Assembly: GCF_002088235.1 (NCBI RefSeq)
Contig: NZ_AQQV01000003.1
Coordinates: 62,001-126,000, forward strand
Source: Oceanococcus atlanticus
GTDB lineage: Bacteria; Pseudomonadota; Gammaproteobacteria; Nevskiales; Oceanococcaceae
Length of the DNA: 64,000 bases
Direction: 5' to 3'
Numbering within the stretch: position 1 is the stretch's first letter; each line of letters opens with the position of its first letter. The notes below the pieces were generated by a model. It saw nothing but the letters and a program-made list of their open reading frames with translations. It was not told where the DNA came from and did no database searches. Below are positions 51,859-61,543 of the stretch, one piece after another. The translations under genes and the position numbers were made by a program.

Positions 51859-53868
51859 ATGTATCGTGGTCTGCCGGCGCAAACTTGCGCTCTTCTTCCT
51901 AATATCCTGCTGTTGGCTGGGCTGTGCACACAGCCGGCTCAGAGCTGGGCATCGCCATCGCGTGAATTTGAGCCGCTTGTGGTGACTGCAACACGCACTT
52001 TGCAGGCGCAGAGTCTCGCGCCCGTCCGTGTTGAGTTGGTCGACGCAAGCGAATTGCAGCGCATGCATGCCCAAACGCTGGCTGATGCACTGGAGAACGT
52101 GCCTGGTTTGCAGCTGCGCGAAATTCACGGCAAATCCGGCCACGAGTTGTTGCTGCAAGGCTTGTCCGGGGATCAGGTGCTGGTGCTGATCAATGGGCAG
52201 CCACTGGCCACCTCAACCGGATCAACCGTTGATCTTGATCAGTACGCATTGGCCGAGGTTGAGCGCATAGAAATCGTTAAGGGCGCCTCGTCGGCCCACT
52301 ATGGCAGTGCCGCCATGGGCGGGGTGGTCAATGTCATTACACGTGACGTTTCCGATGGCTTGAGTCTGGGCGCGCGGTTCGAGGGCGGTAGTCGACCGGG
52401 CCAAAATCCAGGCGGTGAGGATGCCGAGGCCAGTGCACGCAGCTTTCAGGTGCAGGTCGAGGGCGGCACCCCGGCATTGCGCATGCGCCTGGCGGCTGAT
52501 CAGATCAACGATGATGGGTTCAAGTTGCATCCTCAGGATTGGGCTCAGCCTGGCGATCGATCCCGGCGCCAGCAATATGCAGCTGAGTTGAACTGGCAAG
52601 CCGCGCCTGCGCTCTCGGTTCAGCTGAATCACAACCGTTATCAGGAAGACGACGAGAGCCGCTACGAATACTACGCCGCGCCGGCCTACATCGATCAGCG
52701 GCGCACCGAGGATATTGAGCGCATCCGCAGCAGTGTGGATGCAGGCTATGTCTGGCAGCACGCAGGCGCGCTCAGTGTAAGCGCGCTGGATGAACGCTAC
52801 AGCAGCCATTCCGTGTCGCACTCTCAAGCGGCGGTGGTGACCGATCGCCGCGCGCATATCGATCAGCAGCAATGGTCAGTGCAGTGGGATGCGCCGCGCT
52901 GGAAAAAGCAGCTTCTCAGCATCGGCATTGAGCAGCGCCACGAATCCTTGCGGCAGCAATCCAATGGCCAGTCTGAATTGCAGGGGGCAGGTGAGGTGCG
53001 CAGGCGTGGTGATGATGTGTTTGTGCAAAACCACATCAAGCTCGGCCAGCACAGCATTCTAGCCGGTTTGAGGGCCCAGGACGATTCGGATTTTGGCGGC
53101 CACGTCGCGCCGAAGCTGGCCTGGCGATGGGGTCGAGCGTGGCACCAGGATGGGCAAATCCATCTGCGTGCGAGTTTCGGTGGTGGCTACCGCGTGCCCA
53201 ATTTGAAGGAGCGCCACTATCTGTTCGATCACTCGGCTTTGGGTTATCAGGTGGTGGGTAATCCGGCCTTGCAGCCAGAGTCCTCGAGCAGCTGGCAACT
53301 GGGTGTCACCGCGCAGAGGCCGGGCCTGGAGCTCCACGCCAATGTGTTTCGCAACGATGTCGAGGATCTGATTCAGACCGATCTCGACAACGCGCAGGTG
53401 CTCAATGGTGTGGCGCTGTACTCCTACGCCAACATCGCCCGGGCGCGAACTCAAGGACTGGAAACCTCAGCACGCTGGCGTTTTACGCCGTTGTGGAGCC
53501 TGCAGCTTGCGTACACCTACACCGATGCGCAAGACCTCAACGCCGGGCGCTCATTGACCCGGCGGCCGCGTCACATGGCCCGCATGGGCCTGGACTGGGA
53601 TGCCCCGCTTGACCTGCAAGTGTCGTTGCGGGGGCGCTATCAGAGTGACGAACGCGTCGATGCGGATAGCACTACGCGCTCACCGTCCTGGGCCACCGTG
53701 GATCTCAAGCTCAATCATGCGCTGGACAACCGCCTGAGCGTGTTTGCCGGCATTGAGAACCTTTTTGATCGTCAGCGTGATTTCTCATCCGCCAACGATT
53801 TCGGGCCGCTCTACGGCCGCTATGTCTATCTCGGATTGGATTGGCGTTGGCGCGTCGAGTCATCGTGA
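51859..53868 (+). CDS. TonB-dependent heme-type receptor
   Basis: Receptor of 669 residues of the FepA/BtuB/HmuR-like group. Plug motifs are VVTATRTLQAQSLAPVRVEL, LQGLSGDQVLVLINGQPL and IVKGASSAHYGSAAMGGVVN. In the barrel, YRVPNLKERHYLFDHSALGY followed by GNPALQPESS matches the region between conserved His and NPNL-type motifs of heme/hemoglobin receptors. With the HmuY-like protein downstream, it probably takes heme from host or environmental hemoproteins. The start is 76 bases after the DUF6607-like stop, with its own Fur box in between. Confidence 0.9.
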   Translation: MYRGLPAQTCALLPNILLLAGLCTQPAQSWASPSREFEPLVVTATRTLQAQSLAPVRVELVDASELQRMHAQTLADALENVPGLQLREIHGKSGHELLLQGLSGDQVLVLINGQPLATSTGSTVDLDQYALAEVERIEIVKGASSAHYGSAAMGGVVNVITRDVSDGLSLGARFEGGSRPGQNPGGEDAEASARSFQVQVEGGTPALRMRLAADQINDDGFKLHPQDWAQPGDRSRRQQYAAELNWQAAPALSVQLNHNRYQEDDESRYEYYAAPAYIDQRRTEDIERIRSSVDAGYVWQHAGALSVSALDERYSSHSVSHSQAAVVTDRRAHIDQQQWSVQWDAPRWKKQLLSIGIEQRHESLRQQSNGQSELQGAGEVRRRGDDVFVQNHIKLGQHSILAGLRAQDDSDFGGHVAPKLAWRWGRAWHQDGQIHLRASFGGGYRVPNLKERHYLFDHSALGYQVVGNPALQPESSSSWQLGVTAQRPGLELHANVFRNDVEDLIQTDLDNAQVLNGVALYSYANIARARTQGLETSARWRFTPLWSLQLAYTYTDAQDLNAGRSLTRRPRHMARMGLDWDAPLDLQVSLRGRYQSDERVDADSTTRSPSWATVDLKLNHALDNRLSVFAGIENLFDRQRDFSSANDFGPLYGRYVYLGLDWRWRVESS

Positions 53869-53894
53869 ACGCCGAGTGATAAACGGAGTTATCC

Positions 53895-55133
53895 ATGCAA
53901 TACAAAACCCATCTCAACTTCACACATATGTTGCTGCCTGTGGTCGCAGCATTGGCCGTCAGCGCGTGTGGCGGCAGCAGCAGTTCAGATGCCCAGCCAG
54001 ACCCAGATCCCGGTCAGGCCGCATTTTCCGAAGAGCTTGTATCCTGGCAGTTTGTGATGCCGGACGCGGGGCAAGCGCTGTGCTTCGACTTCGACCTGGG
54101 CGAAGAAACGCCCTGTGATGGCTCCAACACCTGGGATTTCAAAGTCGACAGTGGCCAGCGCGGCGTAAGCTTCTGGAGCAATGGTGGCGTCAGCGGGAAT
54201 GGCGACGGCGCGGCCTTCGGCATGTTCGATTGGGATGTCCTGCTGCAATGGGACAATGCAACGACTGACCCCGCCAGCGGGGCGGATGTCAGTCAGCACT
54301 ACTTTGCAGATTCTGCGAGCAGTATCTTCAGTGAGCAGCCCTGGTACGCCTACAATTTGCTCGGTGCGCACCAACTGCACCCGAACTACCGGGTCTATCT
54401 GATCAGCACAGATCCTGAAGATGACGGAGCGACACAATTCGCACTGCAGGTCACCGGATACTACGGAGGTGACAGCGGTACGACGTCCGGCAACCCTTCG
54501 ATACGCTGGGTTGAGCGCAGCACCCCGGATGCCGTGCAACAAGCCAGCGTTGACGCCAGCAGCTATACCGATTGGGTCTATTTCAGTCTGCTCACAGGCG
54601 CGCCGGTGGCCGATGAATCCGCAGATTGGCATATCGCGTTTCGTCGCTCTGAGATCAAGCTCAATGGCGGCGCTTCCGGGGATGCCGGTCTGGCCGGTGC
54701 CCTGGGTCTGACCCCGGAAGGCTTTTATGACGAAAATGGCGAGCCTGTCAGCGAAACCTTTACCAGCACAACCCCGGAACAAACCCTGGCGGCGCTAACG
54801 TCGGATCAGATTGAGGAGCCGGCGCAGGCGCGTGACTGGACCAGCGACAGCGAACAGTCGGTGCTCAATCCGGATTACACCGGCAGCTATCCGCAGCCGC
54901 TGGATTACGGGTGGTTCACCTACTACCCAACCGGAGATGCGGCCAGCGGGATACCGGCGCATGGTCAGACCGCCAATACGGATAGCGGTGCACTGCTGCG
55001 TTCAGGCGCAGGCGACAGTTACGCACGCCTGCGCTTGGCTGAGCTGAATTACGCAGACCCGGCAGACATCAGCAGCGCCCAGACCTGGGTCTTCGAATTC
55101 AATGTTCAGCCGGCGCCAGAGGCTGCGCGCTAG
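53895..55133 (+). CDS. HmuY-like heme-binding lipoprotein with two HmuY-type segments
   Basis: Protein of 412 residues with a lipoprotein signal (VVAALAVSACGG) and an Asp/Pro linker. The pattern W-D/H-[FI]-x-[VF]..., then [KN]..GG.SG, typical of HmuY, occurs twice: TWDFKVDSGQRGVSFWSNGG (with SGNGD after it) and DWHIAFRRSEIKLNGGASGD. HmuY captures heme at the outer membrane and hands it to its receptor, here the protein at 51859. Pairing of an HmuY-like protein with a TonB receptor is known from Bacteroidota; the tandem form here is notable. It ends four bases into the convergent regulator gene. Confidence 0.78.
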   Translation: MQYKTHLNFTHMLLPVVAALAVSACGGSSSSDAQPDPDPGQAAFSEELVSWQFVMPDAGQALCFDFDLGEETPCDGSNTWDFKVDSGQRGVSFWSNGGVSGNGDGAAFGMFDWDVLLQWDNATTDPASGADVSQHYFADSASSIFSEQPWYAYNLLGAHQLHPNYRVYLISTDPEDDGATQFALQVTGYYGGDSGTTSGNPSIRWVERSTPDAVQQASVDASSYTDWVYFSLLTGAPVADESADWHIAFRRSEIKLNGGASGDAGLAGALGLTPEGFYDENGEPVSETFTSTTPEQTLAALTSDQIEEPAQARDWTSDSEQSVLNPDYTGSYPQPLDYGWFTYYPTGDAASGIPAHGQTANTDSGALLRSGAGDSYARLRLAELNYADPADISSAQTWVFEFNVQPAPEAAR

Positions 55134-55681
55134 ACCTTGCTGCGCTTGGCAGATTTGGCATCTTTGTCACCAAAAAACTTGGTCACTTTGCCCCCGAGTT
55201 TCATCAGGTGCTGCATGGAATCAGGGGACAGGCGTTGCAACTCGTCAAACCAGTTGTTGGCCATTTCCGCCAGATCGTACATTTCGCGCATGCGGTCCTG
55301 GGCGTGCTGGTCACGTCGGTTGTCAGGCTCATCAAGCAAGGCCTGGCGCAGCATGCTTAATGTGGGCTCGACTTCACGGCGGCGTCGCTCGGCGGCGACC
55401 GCCTTGAAGATGTCCCACACGCTGCCAATCGTGGTGAAGTATTCACGCCGGTCGCCGGCATAACGAAACACCCGGATGATCTGCCAAGCCTGCAATTCCT
55501 TCAGGCTCATGCTCACGTTGGAACGCGAAATACCCAGCATCTCGGCCAGTTCGTCGGCGTGCAATGGTTGATCCCATACGAACAGCAGGGCGTAGACCTG
55601 ACTGACCGAACGGTTGATGCCCCAACGGCTGCCCATTTCGCCAAAATGACTGACGAAACTTTCGATCAGAGGTGTTTGCAC
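55130..55681 (-). CDS. GbsR/MarR-family transcriptional regulator
   Basis: Protein of 183 residues. The winged helix includes GINRSVSQVYALLFVWDQPL and ELAEMLGISRSNVSMSLKEL, followed by RREYFTT. This is the GbsR-type branch of MarR regulators. It lies downstream of the FhuD-like and MFS genes on the same strand, 31 bases after the FhuD-like stop, so it may be co-transcribed with them, or regulate them. Effector unknown. Confidence 0.88.
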   Translation of the reverse strand: MQTPLIESFVSHFGEMGSRWGINRSVSQVYALLFVWDQPLHADELAEMLGISRSNVSMSLKELQAWQIIRVFRYAGDRREYFTTIGSVWDIFKAVAAERRRREVEPTLSMLRQALLDEPDNRRDQHAQDRMREMYDLAEMANNWFDELQRLSPDSMQHLMKLGGKVTKFFGDKDAKSAKRSKV

Positions 55682-55712
55682 GGTGTTCTGCGAATTCAGG
55701 AATCGCTGAATC

Positions 55713-56588
55713 TTAACGCAGGGCGTGACTGATGCGTTCAGCTATTTGCAGTAGAGACAGGGCGCCGCCATAGGGCCACAGGCGCGGCAGGATCTGGATG
55801 TGTGCGCTCAGATCGTGCTTTGCGATGGCGTTTTTCCACTGCGCGTGCTGGCTTTGCGGGGCAAACAGCAGCACCTGAGGCGTGGTGTTCAAGGCCCCTA
55901 GGTCGTCAAGCGTGAGCGGGCTTTCACCCCAATGTGTAGCGGGGCGGATCAGGCCTGGTGTGAGGCCCAAGGTGCGCAAGACATGACCGGGCAAGCTGTT
56001 GTCGCCAAACAGACGCAGTTGGCCTTGTGGGGTGGCTTGCAGCAGCACCACGGTCTGGTCCGGGTTCAGTGCGCCGGCCAGTTCAGCCATGCGCTGATCC
56101 ATGGCTTGCAAGGTCGCTTGTGCCTGCACCGTTTTCTGAAACACGGCCGCCATCTGTAGCCAGCGTTCGCGTGCCTTGCGCCCGTTGGTGCGGTAGCGGT
56201 CGCTGAAGTTCTTGAAGTAGATCACCTTGGCGATGCGTGACAGCGGCCGGGCCAGCTCCTTCTGCCCGGTGCCGATGATGATCAGATCCGGTTCAAGGGC
56301 GCGGATGCGGACCGGGCTGGGGGCCACGCGCAGGCCAATGTCATTCACACTGGCTGGCAGTGTGGGTTGATCAGGCAGCGTGCGATAGTGCGCGGTCTCG
56401 GGTGCGCCAACCGGCACCACGCCCAGGCGCAGCAGGTTGTCGAGAATGGTCCAGTCGGTGACCACCACACGCTCGGGTACCTGCTCAAACCAGTGCTTGC
56501 CGAAGGAATCGGTGATTTCGTACGCGCCGGCCAGCGCCTGAGCCGAGATCAGGCTCAGGCCGAGCAGGGCCAGGGCGCGCCCAAGCAT
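55713..56588 (-). CDS. FhuD-like siderophore-binding protein
   Basis: Class III binding protein of 291 residues with a signal peptide (LALLGLSLISAQALAG). It resembles FhuD in order: VPERVVVTDWTILDNLLRLG, VVPVGAPETAHYRTLPDQPT, SVNDIGLRVAPSPVRIRALE, YFKNFSD and the C-terminal WPYGGALSLLQIAERI. It should bind a ferric hydroxamate or similar siderophore in the periplasm. No FecCD permease or ATPase is adjacent; instead the MFS gene precedes it by four bases. The siderophore receptors at 43782-48196 are possible partners. Confidence 0.85.
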   Translation of the reverse strand: MLGRALALLGLSLISAQALAGAYEITDSFGKHWFEQVPERVVVTDWTILDNLLRLGVVPVGAPETAHYRTLPDQPTLPASVNDIGLRVAPSPVRIRALEPDLIIIGTGQKELARPLSRIAKVIYFKNFSDRYRTNGRKARERWLQMAAVFQKTVQAQATLQAMDQRMAELAGALNPDQTVVLLQATPQGQLRLFGDNSLPGHVLRTLGLTPGLIRPATHWGESPLTLDDLGALNTTPQVLLFAPQSQHAQWKNAIAKHDLSAHIQILPRLWPYGGALSLLQIAERISHALR

Positions 56589-56592
56589 GGCG

Positions 56593-57783
56593 TTACAGGC
56601 GCACCTGATGTTCGCGGCTGGCCGCGATCAGACATAACAGCCCGGCGATCATGATCGCGCTGACCAGATACAGCGGCAGACGGAAGCTGCCGGTTAGCTC
56701 GGCGATGATGCCGCCCATCACCGGCGAGAGAATCTGTGCCACGCAGTAGCCCAGCGTCATCCGCGCCATGATCTGGGTGGCCTTATTGCCGAAGGCCCGG
56801 CCGACGGTGGACAGGGTCAGCGAGACGATGCCCATGAAGGTGAAGCCGAACAGGATCGCGGCCAGCGCGGTGGTGGCCAGGGAAAAGGTCAGGGCCAGGC
56901 ACAGGTTGCCGGCGATGTTGAGCACAAAGGCCGCGCGCAGGGCATCCATGCGCCCGATGCGCCGGGCAATGCGGTCCCAGATGAACGGCGCCGGGGTTGC
57001 GGCCAGACCAACCAGCATCCACATCTTGGCGCCCCAGCCATCCAGCGGCTGCAGCTCGGTAATCAGCGAGGTGAAGGTCACGTTCAGGGTGTTGCTGAAG
57101 CCGGCGCAAAAGTAGGCCGCCTGCATCAGCCAGACCCAGCGCAACGGTGGCAATGCGGTGATGCCCTGGCCGATGTCTTCGTCACGCGACATCTCGATTT
57201 CCTGTGCCTTGGGCATGGGCAGCAAAGCGGTGGCCAGCACCGCCAGCACGGCGCCAACGCCCGCCAGAGCCAACCACTGGAAGCGCCAGTTGAGCTCGAT
57301 CAGGCCGCCGGCGCTGGTCGCATCAACCACCACTGCACTGGCGATGATGCCCAGACCAATGCCGGAGAAGTGCAGGCCCAGCTCGCTCTTGTGGTCATTG
57401 TGGTGAAGCCAGTTCAGGATCAGGCCGGTACCGAGCATGAAGCCAGCGGCCGAGGCGATGCCGGCAAAGAAGCGGCTGACATACCAGACCAGACGATCAT
57501 CATGCGCGGCCATCATCGCGGTGGCGACCACCGCCACAACCAGGCCGTAGCGGTAGAAAAAGTCCTTGGCGCGCAGGTCGGAAACCAGCCACACAATGAA
57601 CAGGCCGGTGAGATAGCCCATGTAATTCCAGCCTGCCAGCCAGCCCGCCAGACTCTCGCTCAGGCCCAGCTGGGCCTGCATGCTGGGAATCATCGGGGTG
57701 AAGGAATAGCGCGCCAGCCCCATGCTGAGAATCAGCGCGCAGATACCGGAAAACAGGACAGTGGTGCGGGTGGCTTTGATCAT
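56593..57783 (-). CDS. YbfB/YjiJ family MFS transporter
   Basis: MFS protein of 396 residues with 12 predicted helices. It has the YbfB/YjiJ start SMGLARYSFTPMIPSMQAQL and GWLAGWNYMGYLTGLFI. The substrate of this family is not settled. It lies between the SCO gene (ATGA overlap) and the FhuD-like gene (four bases), so it is probably translated with both. Next to a FhuD-like protein, it might be a route for siderophore or iron-chelate movement, but this is inference. Confidence 0.88.
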   Translation of the reverse strand: MIKATRTTVLFSGICALILSMGLARYSFTPMIPSMQAQLGLSESLAGWLAGWNYMGYLTGLFIVWLVSDLRAKDFFYRYGLVVAVVATAMMAAHDDRLVWYVSRFFAGIASAAGFMLGTGLILNWLHHNDHKSELGLHFSGIGLGIIASAVVVDATSAGGLIELNWRFQWLALAGVGAVLAVLATALLPMPKAQEIEMSRDEDIGQGITALPPLRWVWLMQAAYFCAGFSNTLNVTFTSLITELQPLDGWGAKMWMLVGLAATPAPFIWDRIARRIGRMDALRAAFVLNIAGNLCLALTFSLATTALAAILFGFTFMGIVSLTLSTVGRAFGNKATQIMARMTLGYCVAQILSPVMGGIIAELTGSFRLPLYLVSAIMIAGLLCLIAASREHQVRL

Positions 57784-58460
57784 GAATCGGCTTCCACGGC
57801 AGCGGTGGCCGGTGCGCTGAGCAGCTGGCGCACACGGGTGGTGAGTTCATTGGGAGTGGTGCTGTGGCGCATCGCGTCGATCAGCTCGCCATGCTGGTCG
57901 ACCACGTAATAGCGCGACGAGTGGCGAAAGAAATAGCTGGGATCATTGCGGTCTTCGTCGCTGATCTTGTAATGCGCGCCGTACAGGCGTGAGACCTGAT
58001 CGATCTGGCGCTGGCTGCCGGTCAGGCCGATGATGTTGTCATGGTAACTGTGGGCAAAGCGGGCCAGCGCTTCGGGCGTGTCGCGGGCCGGATCGATGCT
58101 GATGAGCATGATACGCACCGCGTCCTGCTCTGCGGCGTTCAGGCGCAGCATGCTGTTTTGCAGCACCCGCATGGAGTTGAGGCAGACCTCCTCGCAGTTG
58201 AGAAAGCCGAAATAGACCACAACCACCTTGCCGCGGTAGTCGGAAAGCGACACCGGGCCGTCGGCGCTGGTCAGGGTGAAATCACCGCCCAGTTTGCCGT
58301 TCTCGTCACCGAAACCGCCGATCGGGGCGTCGCGTCCGGCGACCAGCGTGCTGGCCAGCAGGGCGACGATGATCACCGTCAGCACGGCACTGATCAGTAG
58401 CCACACCCGTGCGCCCAGATCAGAGCGCACCGAATCGTTATGCCAGGTTTGCGCGCTCAT
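57780..58460 (-). CDS. SCO family copper chaperone/thioredoxin-like protein
   Basis: Protein of 226 residues with one N-terminal membrane anchor (VWLLISAVLTVIIVALLAST) and a thioredoxin-like domain. The copper ligands are Cys89 and Cys93 in CEEVC and His180 in FFRHSSRYYVV. SCO proteins deliver copper for oxidase assembly, normally the CuA site of cytochrome c oxidases. Here the gene directly follows cyoD (ATGA overlap), although the bo3 quinol oxidase has no CuA; a role for CuB or in redox control is possible. Confidence 0.9.
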   Translation of the reverse strand: MSAQTWHNDSVRSDLGARVWLLISAVLTVIIVALLASTLVAGRDAPIGGFGDENGKLGGDFTLTSADGPVSLSDYRGKVVVVYFGFLNCEEVCLNSMRVLQNSMLRLNAAEQDAVRIMLISIDPARDTPEALARFAHSYHDNIIGLTGSQRQIDQVSRLYGAHYKISDEDRNDPSYFFRHSSRYYVVDQHGELIDAMRHSTTPNELTTRVRQLLSAPATAAVEADS

Positions 58461-58795
58461 CAGTGGCCCATCAGCATATTGTGATTGAGGTGATTCATGA
58501 TCCAGATCGAGCCGACGATCAGGATCGCCACCAGCACCACCGAGAACAGTGCGCTGATGGTGTTCCAGGCTTGCTCAGATGAGGCATTCATGTGCAGGAA
58601 GAACACCAGCTGGACCATCACCTGAGCGACCGCGCAGAGCAGGATCAGCGTGATGCTGACAACCTCGCCGGCAGCGCCACTCATGACCGCGCCGAAGGGG
58701 ATCGCAGTCAACACCACCGACAGAATCAGGCCGATGATGTACTCCTTGACGCTGCCGTGGGCGGCGCCGCCGGCGTGTTGTTCGTGATGACTCAT
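58460..58795 (-). CDS. cyoD: Cytochrome o ubiquinol oxidase subunit IV
   Basis: Small membrane protein of 111 residues with three helices (IIGLILSVVLTAIPFGAVMS, ITLILLCAVAQVMVQLVFFL, TISALFSVVLVAILIVGSIW). It stabilises the bo3 oxidase and helps assembly of the heme-copper centre. It overlaps cyoC (ATGA) and the SCO gene. Confidence 0.93.
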   Translation of the reverse strand: MSHHEQHAGGAAHGSVKEYIIGLILSVVLTAIPFGAVMSGAAGEVVSITLILLCAVAQVMVQLVFFLHMNASSEQAWNTISALFSVVLVAILIVGSIWIMNHLNHNMLMGH

Positions 58796-59418
58796 CAGAC
58801 CGCTCCCATCAAAAAGACAAAACTAAAGACACAGATCCAGATGATGTCGAGGAAGTGCCAGAACAGCGACAGACATATCAGGCGAGTGCGGTTTTCGTTG
58901 CTGATGCCGTCACGCAGCAAAAGACCGACCAGCACGATCATCCACACCATGCCGGCAAAGACGTGCAGGCCGTGGGTGCCGATCAGACCGTAAAAGGCCG
59001 ACCACGCACCGGAAGCCCAGGCGGCGGCCCCTTCGTGGGTGAAGTGCACAAACTCATTGACTTCCATGTACAAAAAGCCGGCGCCGAGCAGCCAGGTCAC
59101 ACCCAGCCAACCGAGCAGGGCTTTCATGCTGCCCTTGTTAGCGCCGAGCATGGCCATGCCGAAGGTGAAGCTGGAGAGCAACAACAAGGCGGTTTCGCCG
59201 GCCACATAGCTGAGGTCAAAAAGCTCGCTGGCCTCGATGCTGCCGGCAAAATTGTGCTGCAGCACCGCGAACACGGCGAACAGGGTGGCGAACAGCACGC
59301 AGTCGGACAGGATGTAGATCCAAAAGCCGAAAACGGTGTCGCCGGCATAATCGTGATGATGCTCTTCGCTGATGTAGCCGGTGTATCCGGGCGGTGGTGC
59401 GGGCAGGGCGGTGTTCAT
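58795..59418 (-). CDS. cyoC: Cytochrome o ubiquinol oxidase subunit III
   Basis: Membrane protein of 207 residues with five helices, typical of quinol-oxidase subunit III. It has DTVFGFWIYILSDCVLFATL, SFTFGMAMLGANKGSMKALL and FYGLIGTHGLHVFAGMVWMI. It lacks the first two helices of cytochrome c oxidase subunit III, as expected for CyoC. It lies 14 bases after cyoB. Confidence 0.95.
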   Translation of the reverse strand: MNTALPAPPPGYTGYISEEHHHDYAGDTVFGFWIYILSDCVLFATLFAVFAVLQHNFAGSIEASELFDLSYVAGETALLLLSSFTFGMAMLGANKGSMKALLGWLGVTWLLGAGFLYMEVNEFVHFTHEGAAAWASGAWSAFYGLIGTHGLHVFAGMVWMIVLVGLLLRDGISNENRTRLICLSLFWHFLDIIWICVFSFVFLMGAV

Positions 59419-59432
59419 AAGCCTGTCCTTTG

Positions 59433-61499
59433 TTAAACGGAGATGGTGACGGCCTGATCGGCCGACGGTGTGGACGCATGCGGCTGTTCGAGGCGGCGAT
59501 AGCGTTCGTTTTCGATCGCTTCGATCTCCTCGACTTCCACGTAGTAGTCCTTGTCACGCGAGCAGGCGTAAGCAATCCACGAGCCGATCACGCCCGCAAA
59601 GCCCAGCCCGGCCATCCACCAGATATGCCAGACCATGGCAAAGCCCAGCATCAGGAAGAAGCCACCCATCACCGGCCCGGCCCAGCTGTTCTTGGGCATA
59701 TGGATGCGCTGGTAGCTTGGCGGCTGCTTGTAGGCCAGATCATGGGCTTTCATGTCATGCCAGTGATCGCGATCGCGCACCTGCGGCAGATGGGCGAAGT
59801 TGTAGAACGGCGGCGGCGAGGAGGTGGCCCACTCCAGGGTGCGCCCGCCCCATGGGTCGCCGCTGTGGTCACGGTTCTTGTTCTGGTCACGGATGCTGGC
59901 GAAGATCTGATAGAGCTGAACCAGGATGCCGGCGAGCACGATCAGTGCGCCTGCGGCGGCAATCAGCAGCCAGATGTTCCAGGCTGGATTGTCGTAGTAG
60001 TTGAGGCGGCGCGTCATGCCCATGAAGCCGAGCACGTAAAGCGGCATGAAGGCCAGGAAGAAGCCCACCGTCCACAGACCACAAGCCCACTTGCCCAGGG
60101 TTTCGTCCAGCTTGAAGCCGGTGGCCTTGGGGAACCAGTAGGTGATGCCGGCGAAGTAGCCGAACAGGGCGCCGCCGATGATCACATTGTGGAAATGCGC
60201 GATCAGGAACAGGCTGTTGTGGAGTACGAAGTTGGCCGCCGGAATGGCCAGCATCACGCCGGTCATGCCGCCGATGCCGAAGGTCAGGAAGAACGCCACG
60301 GTCCACCACATCGGCGAGGCGTATTCGACCTGACCGCGGTACATGGTGAACAGCCAGTTGAACAGTTTCACCCCGGTGGGAATCGAGATGATCATGGTGG
60401 CGATGCCGAAGAAGGCGTTGACGTTGGCCCCGGCGCCCATGGTGAAGAAGTGATGCAGCCACACCACGAAGGACAGCAGCATGATGCAGGCGGTGGCCCA
60501 GACCAGCGAGGTGTAGCCGAACAGGCGTTTACGCGAGAAGGTGGCGGTGACTTCGGAGAAAATGCCGAAGGCCGGCAGAATCAGGATGTACACCTCTGGA
60601 TGGCCCCAGGCCCAGATCAGATTGACGTACATCATCTGGTTGCCGCCCATGTCTCCAGTAAAGAAATGGGTGCCGATGTAGCGGTCCAGGGTGAGCAGGG
60701 TGACGCACACGGTGAGGATCGGGAAGGCGGCCACGATCAGCACGTTGGCGCACAGCGAAGTCCAGGTGAATACCGGCATCTGCATCAGCTTCATGCCTGG
60801 CGCACGCATGCGCAGGATGGTGACCACGAAGTTGACCCCGGTGAGTAGTGTCCCGATCCCGGATATCTGCAAGGCCCATAGCCAGTAATCAACCCCTACC
60901 CAGGGGCTGTATTCCAGGCCGGACAAAGGCGGGTAGGCGAGCCAGCCGGTGGCGGCAAATTCGCCCACAAAAAGCGAGATATTGAGCAGCAGGGCACCGA
61001 CCACAAACAGCCAGAAACTCAGCGAGTTGAGGAACGGGAAGGCGACGTCACGGGCGCCGATCTGCAGCGGCACCACGATGTTCATCAGGCCCACGATCAG
61101 GGGCATGGCGACGAAGAAGATCATGATCACGCCGTGGGCGGTGAAGATCTGATCGTAATGCTCCGGTGGCAGATAGCCGGCGCCGGATTCGGCGGCCACC
61201 GCAATCGCCTGTTGCGAACGCATCAGCAAGGCATCCGAGAAGCCTCGCAGCAGCATGATCATCGCGGTGATGATGTACATAATGCCGATCTTCTTGTGAT
61301 CGACCGAGGTCAGCCATTCATCCCACAGGTATTTGACCTTGCCGAAGTAAAAGACCGAGCCGACGATACCGAGCGAGCCGATCAGCACCACGGCAAAGGT
61401 GGTGACCAGAATCGGATCGTGATACGGAATCGAATCGAGCGTCAGTTTGCCGACCAGCCAGTGCGGGTCGGTGACGATGGTGTGGTGGGCTGCTGCCAT
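59433..61499 (-). CDS. cyoB: Cytochrome o ubiquinol oxidase subunit I
   Basis: Heme-copper oxidase subunit I of 688 residues, very close to E. coli CyoB. It holds heme b, heme o3 and CuB and pumps protons while reducing O2. Marker stretches: [20 protein letters not shown] (heme b His), [20 protein letters not shown] (CuB His and cross-linked Tyr), [20 protein letters not shown] (CuB His pair) and [14 protein letters not shown] (heme ligands). It has the extra N- and C-terminal helices of the bo3 type. cyoA lies 164 bases upstream, separated by an unusual inverted repeat. Confidence 0.97.
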   Translation of the reverse strand: MAAAHHTIVTDPHWLVGKLTLDSIPYHDPILVTTFAVVLIGSLGIVGSVFYFGKVKYLWDEWLTSVDHKKIGIMYIITAMIMLLRGFSDALLMRSQQAIAVAAESGAGYLPPEHYDQIFTAHGVIMIFFVAMPLIVGLMNIVVPLQIGARDVAFPFLNSLSFWLFVVGALLLNISLFVGEFAATGWLAYPPLSGLEYSPWVGVDYWLWALQISGIGTLLTGVNFVVTILRMRAPGMKLMQMPVFTWTSLCANVLIVAAFPILTVCVTLLTLDRYIGTHFFTGDMGGNQMMYVNLIWAWGHPEVYILILPAFGIFSEVTATFSRKRLFGYTSLVWATACIMLLSFVVWLHHFFTMGAGANVNAFFGIATMIISIPTGVKLFNWLFTMYRGQVEYASPMWWTVAFFLTFGIGGMTGVMLAIPAANFVLHNSLFLIAHFHNVIIGGALFGYFAGITYWFPKATGFKLDETLGKWACGLWTVGFFLAFMPLYVLGFMGMTRRLNYYDNPAWNIWLLIAAAGALIVLAGILVQLYQIFASIRDQNKNRDHSGDPWGGRTLEWATSSPPPFYNFAHLPQVRDRDHWHDMKAHDLAYKQPPSYQRIHMPKNSWAGPVMGGFFLMLGFAMVWHIWWMAGLGFAGVIGSWIAYACSRDKDYYVEVEEIEAIENERYRRLEQPHASTPSADQAVTISV

Positions 61500-61543
61500 G
61501 GCGTGAATACCGGGTCAGATGCTTAAGGTTTGCGGGGTTGGGC

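Noticed and set aside
59430-60848. 472-codon plus-strand frame opposite cyoB
   Set aside because: CyoB is unmistakable on the other strand; the frame is Gly/Glu/His-rich and lacks any domain.
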